Assembly: GCF_000835495.1 (NCBI RefSeq)
Contig: NW_015622545.1
Location: 3,860,777 to 3,924,776 of the forward strand
Direction: 5' to 3'
Length of the DNA stretch: 64,000 nucleotides
Origin: Cladophialophora immunda
Taxonomy: Eukaryota > Ascomycota > Eurotiomycetes > Chaetothyriales > Herpotrichiellaceae
Shown: positions 47,717 through 59,400 of the stretch, piece by piece
Position numbering within the stretch: position 1 is the first letter of the stretch
Layout of the letters: each line of letters starts with the position of its first letter
Made by a program: the position numbers and the translations under genes
The notes under the pieces: generated by a model
What the model saw: only the letters and a program-made list of their open reading frames with translations
The model's database searches: none
What the model was told of the DNA's origin: nothing

Positions 47717-50279
47717 CTACCCTTCCATTAGATCAGGATAGAAATTATGTCCAAACCCAAAGTCTTGAGACAACCCACTCAGCAGGTCCGTGTCGAAGAG
47801 ATCCGGTATGTTCAGGAATTGGGGCGGCAGCTCAGGCATGGTGTGTGCAGTTGACCCGTCTCTGCCAGATGCTGTTCCCAACGAGACAGGATCCTGGTAC
47901 GATTCGGAAGAAACAGTATTACGCTGTAGCTCCTCTAGAGACGTCTCCGGCGGGTTCTCTGTGCCGTCCGCATGTGTAGATTGCGGCCACTGGCGCGATG
48001 GCCCCTGCACAGCCTGGTCCACAGGACCCTGGCCGCTATTTTTCTCCCCCAGATTCCTGAAGATCGTCTCGAAGAGCCGCAAGATCCAGCCGCAGGCAGG
48101 CCAGGTCTTTGCGATCTCGCCACAGGCAAGCAGGAGGAGCCGAGATTTGTGCTCGGCGAGTTTCCGCTGAATCTGGTCGGAATGCTGTACCATGAGCACG
48201 TACATCGAGAGTGCGGAGAAGAGGCTGGGGCAGCTAGATCTTGAAGTCAGCATATTCGGAGTGTATTTGCTCAGAGGCCCCCTTGAATGTAAAGTCTGGG
48301 TGCTGAGGTGCCCTACATTTGTAGCTGAGACTTCCGAAGAAGCCCTAGATCTAGAAAGTCCTCGCAAAGGCTGGTGATCTTTTTGGCAGCCATGAATGCT
48401 GTTGATTGGATCACTTTTTTGTCATCAAGCACTTTGCTATTTTCTGGCCGGTGGAGGACGATTAGGTGCTGGCTACTCATCATATCAGCAATTACAATTG
48501 AAGCAGGGGTGAAGCGCAAGGCGCACTTGTAGGTCAACTCCAACATCTTGGCCCAGAAACTACCTTCTTCCTCGTCCCCAAGTTGAAGCTCTGATGGCAG
48601 CTGCTGCCGCCACTTCTTTAACTGACTGCTTATCTCTTCACAGCCCAAAGTTGGCCTCGCTTTGCAGATCGGGAACTTGGTCAAATTGATGTCGCCAACT
48701 GTTGGGTTGTCAGCAGGTGCGATAAAGGACAAGCAATCCTCATCACCTACAAATCATTGAGAGTTTGCTCATGGCAATAGCGTAAAGGGCGTGGATCCTA
48801 CTAGTTTGCCCATAGATTGTTGAGACAAAGGCGCTTTGCGCGGAATCGTCTTCGAAGTCCGACTCTTCCAAGGGTTCGACGTCGTAATCGTCGTCGCGGA
48901 TACGCATCGGTCGGCCAATGTTCACAGAACAATGACGATCCCGGACCTTACATCTATCAATAAGTGTCTTATAGAAAGAATGCAGCAGGTCTCACATATA
49001 GGGACCACCAAATCCGTTTCCAGAGCCGACGATCCCTAGGCCGTAGAGTGGAGTTGGTTGTTCTTTGTATCATCAGCACCGGCCGAGAAAACGAAGGGCA
49101 GATATCTTACGATCTATGCATGCCCTTTCCTTGAGCATTTCCAATCGCAATTGATAGCCAGTAGGCCATGTCCTTCTCGTCCGTCGAGCCGTTCCACAGA
49201 AAGCTGAGTAAGAAGACCGCCTGAACCAGACAAATCTTATTCGTCTCGTGATCGGCGTCGTGAAGGGCTTTAGCACGCTTGAGGAACACCTTGCGCGCAG
49301 CGTTGCGACTGTCAAACCCGGCTTTCGTGATGATGTCGTCCTCACAAAGTGTGCTCGATATCGCATATATGGCATTCAAGATGAGCAAAGATTGTTGGCC
49401 TGATTCGTAAAGCTGAGCAAACTCTTCCCTGTCGAAGATTGGAAATGCAGGATAAACACACTCAAAGAAGGTCTGGATCAGTCTGTCGGACACTTCTTTG
49501 TCTGGTAAGGTGAAAGCGCCTCTGATGTTGAGGATTTCGATTTCCTCGGGATCGAGTCGGGTCTCGTATCCCAGATTCTCAGGCTTGTCGCCGACCGAGG
49601 GTGGTAGAGGAACCTGGAGAGTGGCTGGCGAGCTGGAGTCGGATTCTGTCTCGCCATTGATAACCTTTTGGACCACATATGTCAACAGCCAGGATTCACC
49701 AAGATATATAGTCTGAATCCCATGCAAGTTGCGAGGCTGTGGAGGTGACAGGGCTAATTCGCTCAACCGAGCGTACAAGTTCTCTGAGCCTTCTTTGTGA
49801 GTGAGCTTGTGGTTGTTCCTTAATTGAGCTGTAAACGGGCCGGGCACGAAATCCAACCGCTCGATCCTAAGCGGGCGCCCATCGACTTGTTTGCTAAAAT
49901 CGTACGTCGGGCTAAGTATAGTTCTGGGTGATGGAGCCTTTGTAAGTAACGACATTGTTAAAGGTGGATTCGTCTGGCTCTGTGCACTGGAATCGGAGCT
50001 GAGTCCCTTCTTCGTTCGTGGTCTGACATATCTGTTTGATCACTTGTTTAATGCAACATCTATCCAAGATAGTGGCAATGCCTACCTGCCCCTTTTGGAT
50101 TCAATGAGCTGGCATTGCATCTGAGCTGAGATACAATTCGAACAGGGTTGCGACTGGAAAGCATTGCAGCGAATGCGCCTGGTATGACAAAATGAACAGG
50201 CTACTCGTCCCCCGCGGCGCGGTTGATTCACTGGTGCCCTGGGCGCAGCCGGGACGCTGGTATTAGCATTGTCCTCCAT
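47717..50279 (-). CDS. Zn2Cys6 transcription factor between two BVMO genes
   Basis: Starts MEDNANTSVPAAPRAP (50279; in-frame ATGs upstream exist but look like leader). The zinc cluster lies near residue 25: ACSFCHTRRIRCNAFQSQPCSNC plus a last Cys after six residues (C-X2-C-X6-C-X7-C-X2-C-X6-C). A fungal_trans domain follows, with TFFECVYPAFPIFDREEF, ILNAIYAISS, FLLSFLWNGS and GKGMHRS continuing in later exons to SFIAPADNPTVGDIN. Several introns; borders between about 49100 and 48000 are approximate. The C-terminus is acidic and Phe/Leu-rich (FDTDLLSGLSQDFGFG), probably activating. Flanked by BVMO 1 (convergent) and BVMO 2 (divergent), it is the likely pathway-specific regulator. Confidence 0.87.
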
Positions 50280-51580
50280 CGTGGACTTTCGAAGCATGAA
50301 ATATCGAAGAAATCCTAAAACGGCATGAAAGCTGGTATCACGCGAAGAGAGTGACAAGGGCATACATCCCACACGCTGGTAACACCAAATCCCAACCCTA
50401 GTCCACTACTGGACTAGCCGAGGATAAATGGCTCTTGGGGCATAGAAACCCCACAAACGAGTCCCACGGGGTGAATGCAGGCTCCTTACCATAATTATCT
50501 TGCTGACAGACCGTATAGCACAAAAAGCACGGATTCGCAGTGCAAGGCTTTAGGGTGCGCAAAGACCTTTGTAACTTTCCATCCCTTCAGTTCTTCTCTC
50601 GAGATCAAAACTTCGAGGATTTGTTTCTTCTCATGTAAATCATTCTCTTGTTTGTCAGCTAAAAATGACCGTCCAAGGGTTCTCTTGGGAAAATATTCGA
50701 GGTTTGCTTGCCTTTTGGCTCTGTCAAGACAATTGCAATCCAAAGCAATATAATGTGAGTGCGTAGCACAAGCTGGTGGTTGACTGAGGCCCAGCGGCCA
50801 CTGTTCGCGCCTCTCGCGGTGATGGGCTCAAGCGGAGCCAGAAAGGCCCAAACTGGAGAAAATAGCCTCAACCCCCCCCCCCCTTTACAAACATGCCTTG
50901 TGCCCCAAAGCCCTGTGTACATAGAGCTGCTACTAGCCGCGCTGGGTGGACAGGCTACTTGGTTGTTAGCGAGCCTTCCCTTGCGACCTACGAGTATCAA
51001 CAGTTGCCAGTGATCCTCGCTTCCCCCGTTTAGCATTCCGCCAGGGACTCCAGTGTAAAAATTGACCTACAAGCAATCGGTTTTGTCCCCAAGAAGGCGA
51101 TTTCAAACCTTGTGCCGTCAGCTTGGTGGAGTTTTGGCTGAGAATCAGGTTTCCGCGAGACGCCGTCTTGGTCTTCGTTTTGGCTTTGGCCGGCAGGGAA
51201 ATGCAGGTGCACTGCAGCATCGCCACCATTTTTTATGTCGGCGTATTGACGTCCAGGTAGGTGGTCGAATCTAGGAGATTAGATCTAGAGCCAGACCAGC
51301 TACGTTGTGGACTCATGAGTCCTGGACCGTGAAATCTCTCCGAAGACATTAGCAAGGTGAGACTGGTAAGTCGCTGGTCGCTTATCTCCCTTTTACTCCT
51401 GCAGGTTACCGGTAAACAATAGCCAGAAGAGACGACACATATACTTCATCCTGAGATGTTATTATTTCTTTCTCTGCATTTGCCATTGAGCGCGCCATCC
51501 AGCTAGAAGCAGGCTATCGAGCCAGAACATAGTCGACAAGAATACTTTCTCCAATATTTATTGAATCGAAGACCACCAGA
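50280..51580. promoter_or_regulatory. divergent control region of regulator and BVMO 2
   Basis: 1.3 kb between divergent starts. A run of about 14 C residues lies at about 50872-50885. Small ORFs have no family. No clear CGG/CCG inverted pair was found by eye. Confidence 0.4.
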
Positions 51581-53894
51581 ATGAATTCACAACCTGCCAA
51601 CTCAAGCCATGGGCAGAACACAGCTATTATTGAATCGGACCTCGAATCACTACCGGACAAGTACGGCTGGCCAAGAGAGAATGCCAGAGGATACCGCATC
51701 CAAGAGAAGATATCAGGGACGGAACGCCCGATACGCGTTATTCATGTCGGTGCTGGAGCTTCGGGCATTTGCTTTTCCAAGCTTGCGGCCGAATCTCTAA
51801 GCAATGTTGAGTGGGTATGCTATGACAAGAATCCCGATATTGGAGGGACTTGGTTGGAAAATCGGTGAGCTCTCGAGGCCTTCCGCTGACAGCGACAACA
51901 CCAAGCTTATAACCATTCCTAGATACCCTGGATGTGCCTGTGACATCCCCTCCGTTAACTACCAGGTATGTTTTGACCTAGAACTGTATATCCACCTTCG
52001 CTGACTGCACCCTAGTTTACTTGGGCACGAAAGCCCGACTGGTCACACTTCTACTCGTACTCCGAAGAGATCTGGGCATACTTTAGGGACCTCGTCGATA
52101 GGTTCCAGCTACGGAAGTACATGAGGTTAAACCACGAAGTTGTCGGCGCTTCATGGGATGAAGATCAGGGAACATGGAAAGTGCGAGTTAAGAACCTCAA
52201 GACCAACGAGGTGATCGTAGATCAAGCCGAAATATTGATTAATGGAGGAGGTGTGTTGAAGTAAGTGCAGCGAAATTAGGTGACGCCTGAGAGAACCTCA
52301 CTAAACTAGGCACAGCAGCTGGAAATGGCCTGATATCGAGGGTGTCCATGACTTTGAAGGCATACTATGCCACACAGCGAACTATCCTGTGGACACGGTC
52401 TTGGACGAGAAACGCGTAGCCGTGATAGGAGTGGGAAGCAGTGGCATTCAAGTCACCGCAAAGATTGCGTCAAAAGTTAAGAAGCTATATACCTGGGTAC
52501 GGTCTCCAACCTGGATTACGGCTGGCTTCGCTCAGAAGTACGCAGGCCCAAACGGCGAAAACTTCAGATGTACGCATTTGAAATCGATCATATCACTCGA
52601 TCACGGGCTAATTATGCACAGACACCGAGAAACAGAAGCGAGATTTTGCTGCAAATCTCCCAGATTATGTGACGTACACCAAAAACATCGAAGACGAATT
52701 GAATCAAAGATTCAAGTTCATTCTGAACGGTACTCCGGAAGCAAAAGAAGCAAAAGAAGTATGTGTGGCGTGCTGCCAGGATCATCCAGAACTAATCATT
52801 GTCCCGTTCTAGTTCTCAACGCTCCAGATGTGCGAAAAGCTCAACGGCAGGGAAGACTTGATCAAGATGTTGGTTCCCACCAACTTTGGCGTTGGCTGTC
52901 GGCGTCCTACGGTAGGCTTCTTCATTTTACTGAAAATTCCAAGGCTTATGAGGGCAGCCAGGCAACGGTTTTCTGGAAGCCTTGACCTTACCACATGTAA
53001 CGACCTTTTCAAAAGAATTGCAGAGAATCACCCCAAGAGGTTTCATCGACCACGAAGGTCAAGAGCACGAGGTTGATGTGATTATATGTGCCACAGGGTC
53101 AGTATCTCTCGTGTCCACAATCACCACAGAAGCTAAACGACTGCTCAACAGATTCGACACTTCCTGGGTGCCCCGATTCCCTATTGTCGCGAAGGGAAAG
53201 AACGTCCAGGACATCCAGAAACAAAAACCTATATCATACCTGTCAATCGGCATACCTGAGAGTGAGTTGGTGTTCAAGTCTAAGCAAATTTTCGGATCGA
53301 CTAATACATTCAGTTCCAAACTATTGGACTGTCACAGGTGCATATGGCCCTGTTGGCCATGGGTCTTTCTTACCAATCATTGAATTGCTTATGCGTCATT
53401 TCGTCCTTGTGATAAAGAGATTCCAGTCACAGGATATCAAAGAAATGACGCCTCGACGAGACGTGTGCGAGGCATTCGTGGAGCATGCCGATCTATACCT
53501 CAAACGCACAGCGTGGACTTCTGGCTGCCGGAGCTGGTTTAAACAGGGCAAAGAAGATGGGCCGTTGGCCATATGGCCAGGGTCGAGACTTCTGTATTTC
53601 GACCTGTTGGCCCAACCTCGCTACGATGACTATGAGATCAAATACAGGAGCGGCAATCCCTTTGGATTTCTGGGAAACGGCTTCACTCTGAGAGAATATG
53701 ATGGCAGCGACTTATCATATTATCTTGGTACGAGAGAAAACCCTGGTGCATTGATTCCAACCGAAGGACAGGCTGTCTCTAACGGAACCACTCCTGAAGC
53801 CGGCAGAACAACCGATATAAACGGACCTGATGTGAACAGCTCACACGAAACCTTTACGAATGGGATGTACTCGGACAGAACCAACGGACTATGA
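51581..53894 (+). CDS. type I Baeyer-Villiger monooxygenase 2
   Basis: Second BVMO, clearly diverged from the first. N-terminal extension of ~50 residues, then IRVIHVGAGASGICFSKL (FAD GxGxxG), YDKNPDIGGTWLENR, YPGCACDIPSVNYQ, and WARKPDWSHFYSYSEEI. The fingerprint reads FEGILCHTANYP; NADPH motif KRVAVIGVGSSGIQ; then RRPTPGNGFLEAL, IICATGFDTSW and YGPVGHGSFLP. About nine introns, all GT...AG where examined. The last ~45 residues are hydrophilic, with repeated Asn/Gly/Thr, and probably disordered. Two paralogous BVMOs around one regulator may take successive or alternative ketones of one pathway. Confidence 0.9.
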
Positions 53895-54206
53895 CATGAC
53901 GACTGGCTTCTGAGACATGATGGCTTCTGTTTTGTCAGTCGGGCACCTCTCTGTTGTAACTATTCTCTGTACGACTCTGAGTTTTCGAGGTTGTCCCAAT
54001 GAAGAGCTCTTAGATTCTCTGGTTTCTACTCAATTAGCGCCACGTGTCTCTCGACCAGTCAGTGAAAATATCAGTAATCTGGCCTTTTAATAGAATCTCT
54101 ATGCCTGGAATAGAGTCTAAATAAATACCACATAAGCGCATATGACGACGCATTAATAAATCCAAAGGATGGTAGACTCAAAATCCCATACCACTTCGAC
54201 CCATCA
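53895..54206. other. convergent 3' intergenic
   Basis: 312 bp between convergent 3' ends of BVMO 2 and an SDR; AT-rich with AATAAATA near 54119, a plausible poly(A) context. Confidence 0.45.
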
Positions 54207-54983
54207 TTAGGTGAAGTACTGTCCTCCGTCGACTAGGATACTCTGTCCTGTAATATTCCGAGATTTGGGGCCAGCAAGGAAGCTGACCAAGGAAGCTATA
54301 TCCTCCGGAAGGAGTCGACGTTTGAGTGCCGTGCGTGTTTGCATTGCCTGCTCGTACGTAGATCCTGCTGGCACACCGTCCCTCTTTGCAACACTGGCAT
54401 CAATCTCTGCCCACATGTCCGTCTCGACCGGTCCTGGACAGTAGGCGTTGACGTTGATGCCGTATTGTGCAAGCTCCAAAGCCGTCACTTGAGTGATGCC
54501 TCGAATAGCCCATTTGCTGGCCGAATATGCGACGCCCAAGACCGATGGCCTGTGACCGGCGGAGGAGCACGCGCCGATGATCTTGCCACCTTTACCCTGA
54601 GCGATCATCTGTCTTCCTGCTTCTCGATAGCACAGGAAGACCCCCCTGGCGTTGACGGCCATGACTCGTTCCCATTCATCGATGGTCTGCTCAAATAGCT
54701 TCTTGGGAAGAACGATGCCGGCGTTCGCGACCATGATGTTCAATTCCCCAAATTCGCGGACAGTCGTCGCAACCATTTCCTTGACCTCGTCTTCCACGCT
54801 CACATCTGCCGGGACGCAGATTACTCGCCTCCCTTTCTGCTCGAGTTGTATTTTCAATTTTTCGAGCTCGACGATTTGAGTGGCAATGTCGTTCACCGCG
54901 ATATCTATTCCATCGTCGGCCAATTGTAAACATATCGCTTTCCCGATTCCCCTCGAGGCTCCAGTTACTATGGCGACTGGCAT
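54207..54983 (-). CDS. classical SDR, diacetyl reductase / acetoin-2,3-butanediol dehydrogenase-like
   Basis: Single-exon 258-residue SDR with all classical elements: TGASRGIG near residue 7, VNDI at the strand-2 end (Asp, NAD preference), ADVS, NAGIVLPK, the Ser segment IIGACSSAGHR, catalytic YSASK, then NAYCPGPVETDMW and the C-terminal SILVDGGQYF. Length and motifs fit (S)-acetoin-forming diacetyl reductases and related ketoreductases. Its placement between BVMO 2 and an acetoacetyl-CoA-synthetase-like gene suggests interconversion of a hydroxyketone or diketone intermediate. Confidence 0.9.
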   Translation of the reverse strand: MPVAIVTGASRGIGKAICLQLADDGIDIAVNDIATQIVELEKLKIQLEQKGRRVICVPADVSVEDEVKEMVATTVREFGELNIMVANAGIVLPKKLFEQTIDEWERVMAVNARGVFLCYREAGRQMIAQGKGGKIIGACSSAGHRPSVLGVAYSASKWAIRGITQVTALELAQYGINVNAYCPGPVETDMWAEIDASVAKRDGVPAGSTYEQAMQTRTALKRRLLPEDIASLVSFLAGPKSRNITGQSILVDGGQYFT

Positions 54984-55768
54984 AACGACAAATCTGGCAA
55001 GATCTTGCAGACATTAACAGTGCCTTTCGCTCTGCTTGTTTCGGTCGACGGACATGCAAGGTGCCACGCAAAGAACTGCGGGAAATGACCAGGCCTTGTT
55101 TTCAGAAGTCCAATTACACAACGGAGCACCTATGGGCCCTTAAACAAAGGATCGGCCGTAAATGATGACATACATGCCTAGATATCGACATCGCGTTGAG
55201 ATAGCTCATGTTTCAGAACACATCGCCGTTTTGAAGCGTGCAATATAGCCTCTGGGAGAAGAAGTGGCAGCTAATGGAGGCCGTCGCTGACACGGCTGCT
55301 AATTACTTTCCAAAGATAATCCGCCTCGGACTCCTAAACGCAATCCCGGAGAGCAACAGCCCAGCCCTGCCAAGATGCCGATTCACTGCGGCAGTAGCCC
55401 AGAGAATAGGTGCCAAAGTGGTGGAGAACTCAGCTCTCTGGCGTACCTACACTGACGTTCCCTCGAATCATCAGGCATTCAAGAAGCCAAATCATTAGAA
55501 CAGAGTGGGCTAGAGCTTCAAGCTTCGGAAAGCCCCTGCCGGCGAAGCGGTCACACACATATGGACAGACACCATCTTTCAGAGTCCATGCCGCGAAGCA
55601 CATTACGAAAATCCGCGTCGTGTGAAACAGGGTGGCAGTTCACCAGCTGGGTGTAACTTCGCACAAGTGATCCTAGGACCTCCAGCCGTCTCATTACGGC
55701 CACATTGACGCGCGAACTTCGAGAGGACGACCTCATCCCTTCGAAACTTCTTGACATATCGATGATTC
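54984..55768. promoter_or_regulatory. divergent promoter region of SDR and CoA ligase
   Basis: 785 bp between the SDR start and the chosen ligase start. An undetected 5' exon of the ligase could lie here, since its N-terminus is shorter than usual. An 86-codon frame at 55238 shows no motif. Confidence 0.4.
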
Positions 55769-58386
55769 ATGGCTGCGATTCCTGCATACACGCCGCCAGT
55801 GGGGCTGCGTGTGGCCATGGATGACTTCCGAGATCATCTGAGCCAGAAATACAATGTCAAACTGCGTAAGTGCCACTGAGAGGGCCATCGGAGTCATTTG
55901 GATAACAAAATCTCCTGCGAAGAAAACTACACGGACCTCCACAAATTCTCGGTCACCCGTCTGAACGATTTTTGGATGGCCGCGTGGGATTTCTTGGGTG
56001 TTGTATCTTCAGTTAGGCCGGTCAAGGTGAGTTTGGTACCATAGAGACCTCTATATTGAATCTTACTAATTGGCAACCACCTTCAGGCAATTGATGACGA
56101 TGCGCGTATCGACGAGTTTCCCGAATTCTTCCAGGGAGCAAAGCTCAACTTTGCAGAGAACATCTTGTGTAGAAATCGCACTGGCACTGCGATCATTGAT
56201 ATGAGAGAAGACAACTTGCAGAATCCAGAGAAGTACAGCTGGAATGATTTGCGAAAGCTTGTAGAGCAGTATGCCGACGCATTGAGATCCTCGGGGCTGA
56301 AAGGGGGAGAGACTGTTGTGTGTGAGTAGCCCTGGTCTGTGATGCCCTTTGCTTTCGTTGGACCGAGCTTGACTGCAAATAGTGGTCGGCAGCAACTGCG
56401 TGCGATCTCTGTCTCTGCAACTGGCGACCGGTGCCCTCGGCGGCATTTTCGCCTCTTTCGCTACCGACATTGGAGAAAAGGCGCTCTGTGACCGTCTTCA
56501 AGTGCTTGATCCACGCTTCCTGTTCGTCCAAGCAATCTCCTCGTACAATGGGAAAAAGATCGACATAACCGGAAAGACCGCAAACGCATTTGCGAAGCTA
56601 AAGGCAGGAACTTGCGAACTTGTCCTTATAGGCCCTTCTTCGCGACCAGGTGATGGGTAAGTGAGAGATGTCGAGATGGCCACCAAGAAATTGCTAAGTT
56701 GGAAGGAAGAATCCCTTTCGATACATTCCTGCTCAGAGGGGTTGGCGAAAAGCTCGAGTATGAACAGCTTCCTTTTTCCACTCCTTTTATCATCATGTTC
56801 TCTTCCGGAACAACGGGCGCTCCAAAGGGCATAGTCCATTCTCATGGAGTGAGTACTTCGGAACATCAACATGATGGCGCCCCTGACCGGAGTCTTAGGG
56901 ACTTACTTTGAACGGACTAAAAGAGCACGTTCTCCACCATAGCGTGGATTCGAATGATGTGCATTATCATTACAGCGGCGTAAAGACGAGATCTGATCCT
57001 TCCCCGCTGCTTTCTCGGCTGAAACTGTTTCCAGATCGGTTGGACTCTTTGGAACATCTCTCTGGGATCACTGCTGGCCGGATCAACCATGGTGCTTTAT
57101 GACGGCAGCCCGTTCTTTCCGGCTGCAGAGAGTCTTTTGCGAGCCCTGTTCGCTCAAGGGTAAATGGGAAATACAGGCAGTCCGGCCCGTGTCGAATGCA
57201 CTAATAAGTCCATGCGTTAGAGTGACGTCCTTTGGTGCCGGACCACGATATTTTGCGGAACTTCAAAAGCTGAACGTGAAACCGAGTCAGTATGGGGCCA
57301 CTGGATATTGTCGACCAGGCCGACTGATCATCATCGTTCACCAGAGACATTCGCACCGAGCTTGCGTACAATTATATCGACTGGAGCTCTCCTTCCTGTG
57401 CCCCTTGCAAAATGGCTCGTTGAGGCATTTGGTCCAGTATACCAAATCAATATGTCAGGGGGGACGGAACTTTGCGGGTGCTGGGTTCATGCTACACCAA
57501 CTCAACCTTCCTACCCAGGTGAAAGCTCCGTTATCGCCTTGGGTATGGACGTCGCGGTCTTTTCGCCCGCTGGCAAGGAGGTTCCTCGTGGGGAGAGCGG
57601 AGAACTGGTCTGCCGAAAGCCCTTCCCCAATATGCCGACGATGTTTCTGAGAGATCCGGACCGCAAGAGATATTTCAGTTCGTATTTTGCTGGGTTTCCC
57701 CGTATGATTACCTATCGACCCCCTCCGAAGGTGCTATTTGCGTAGACAAGACTGACGTTCCGAAATTGTTAGATGTCTGGACCCACGGAGATTTTATGAG
57801 AATCAATCCGGAAACAGGAGGTATTTACATCCTAGGAAGATCGTATGACGTTGTCCGCACTCCCTCAACTTCTGATATACTGACCAACAACACCAGTGAT
57901 GGGGTTCTCAACCCCTCTGGAATCCGGTTTGGAAGTTCGGAGATCTACAATATCCTCCTGACACCCAAATTCGCGCCGTATATCACCGACGCCTGCGTCG
58001 TGGGCCAACAGAGGAACCAAGCACCATACTTTGACACGACCGAGAAAGTCGTCCTTTTTGTCAAGTGCGCTCCATCAGCGAGAAAGCCACAAGATCTGCA
58101 CCAACTGGACCCCGATCTAGAACGTCAGATCCGCGACCAGATCGCCAGTGACCTGAGCAGAAGACATGTCCCGACGTTCATCTTCAGAGCGGCCGAAATC
58201 CCCTACAACGCCAACGGCAAAAAGCTGGAGATTCAAGTGCGAGCCATCCTCTGCGGAGGGAAAGGCGCCATGGCGAAACTGAAAGTTACCGAGGAGGAAA
58301 AGAGGGCCCTCGCCTCGTTTTTGCCATTTTACAATATCGAGAAAGTCGTTGAGCGAACAAAAGGATCGACAACCTCCAAGCTTTGA
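55769..58386 (+). CDS. acetoacetyl-CoA synthetase-like ligase
   Basis: ANL-superfamily acyl-adenylating enzyme, most like acetoacetate-CoA ligase (ATP + acetoacetate + CoA). N-terminal pieces MDDFRDHLSQKYNV, LHKFSVTRLNDFWMAAWDFLG and FFQGAKLNFAENIL are AACS-typical. Adenylation motif IIMFSSGTTGAPKG; after introns, GLTLNGLKEHVLHH, YHYSGIGWTLWN, GSLLAGSTMVLYDGSPFFP, SFGAGPRYF, INMSGGTELCGCW, HGDFMRINP and GRSDGVLNPSG (an in-frame 54-base intron, 57843-57896, interrupts it). The catalytic Lys is in NANGKKLE near the C-terminus. About nine introns. ATG 55769 gives a short N-terminus, so an extra 5' exon is possible. Substrate could be another 3-keto acid. Confidence 0.87.
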
Positions 58387-58536
58387 AGCTTCAGACTCAA
58401 CTTCGGCCGAAGATGTGACATCTATCTCCCTGGATGTAGTGCGACTAGAGTCCAAGAAATTTGGGATGGTCGGTGCAGTTTCCAGAATACTATAGACCTG
58501 CATATGTAGCAACACCCACGACCTCTATCTCCACAC

Positions 58537-59400
58537 TCAAATCGTGCCCAATGCAACGTCTTTGACCTCTTCCAGCTCCTTCTGCCGCTTGCTGTGGCTT
58601 CCCACGACCCGGGCATAGCAATCCGGCCCCAAGGGCAGCCTCAAGACGTGGTCTGACAGGTGCTCGCCCACGCCGACGCCCACCACGACCTCGAAGATGC
58701 TCTGCGCGGCTTTGATCGGATCCGTGAGTGTGGACGGGTCGATCGAGTGAAACTTGCCGAGTGTCTGGGCCACGGGGCTGGGGCCTTCGCCGTACGCCGA
58801 GCCCGGCGGGACGAACTGCATGGCCGCGTCGCTGAAGAAGTTGGTACCGAAACCGCCTGGCTGGACGACCAGGACGCGCACACCCAGGGGCCTCACCTCG
58901 CCCGACAGCGACTCCGACCAGGCCTCCAAGGCGCACTCGCTGGCCGAGTAGATGGCGCAGGTGGGCAGGGGGTCGGCGCCCGCCACGCTGGAGATGTTGA
59001 CGACGGTCCCGGACCTGCGAGACCGCATGAGCGGCACCATCGCCTGGGTCGTCCGCACCGCGCCCCAGAAGTTGACGTCGAACTGGTCCTTGGCTCGGTC
59101 TTCGGGGATCTCTTCCGCGGCACCCAGAATGCTGTATCCGGCATTGTTGACCAGGAAGTCGATGCCGTCAAACTCCCTCCACGCCTGTTGGAGGACCCTC
59201 TCAATTTCGACCTTGGGCGACGTGACGTCCAGGGAGAGCCATCGTCCGTTCGGGTGCGAGGTCACCTCTCGGACGAGATCTGGCGTTTTGCCGGGATTGC
59301 GAGAAGTCGCGATTACGTTGTGTCCCTGGGCGAGACCGTAGCGGACGAGTGCCAGCCCGAGGCCTGAGGAAGAGCCCGTTATCACCCAGGTGGGAGCCAT
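58537..59400 (-). CDS. SDR oxidoreductase with Glu in place of the catalytic Lys
   Basis: Single-exon 287-residue SDR. Cofactor motif TGSSSGLG near residue 8, ATSRNPGK at strand 2 (Arg, NADP preference), LDVTSP, NNAGYSILGA, Ser segment VVNISSVAG, and YSASE where YxxxK is expected (Tyr codon 58948-58950, Glu codon GAG 58936-58938). VVQPGGFGTNFF follows. The Lys-to-Glu change should impair normal proton relay; it may be real subfamily variation, an inactive protein or a single-base (AAG/GAG) difference. ATG 59400 gives a standard N-terminus, and a TATAAAAG box lies 87 bp upstream. The 3' end is convergent with the CoA ligase (150 bp). Confidence 0.85.
   Translation of the reverse strand: MAPTWVITGSSSGLGLALVRYGLAQGHNVIATSRNPGKTPDLVREVTSHPNGRWLSLDVTSPKVEIERVLQQAWREFDGIDFLVNNAGYSILGAAEEIPEDRAKDQFDVNFWGAVRTTQAMVPLMRSRRSGTVVNISSVAGADPLPTCAIYSASECALEAWSESLSGEVRPLGVRVLVVQPGGFGTNFFSDAAMQFVPPGSAYGEGPSPVAQTLGKFHSIDPSTLTDPIKAAQSIFEVVVGVGVGEHLSDHVLRLPLGPDCYARVVGSHSKRQKELEEVKDVALGTI

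Noticed and set aside
58660..59367. 235-codon plus-strand frame
   Set aside because: Shadow of the single-exon SDR on the minus strand, which carries clear motifs.
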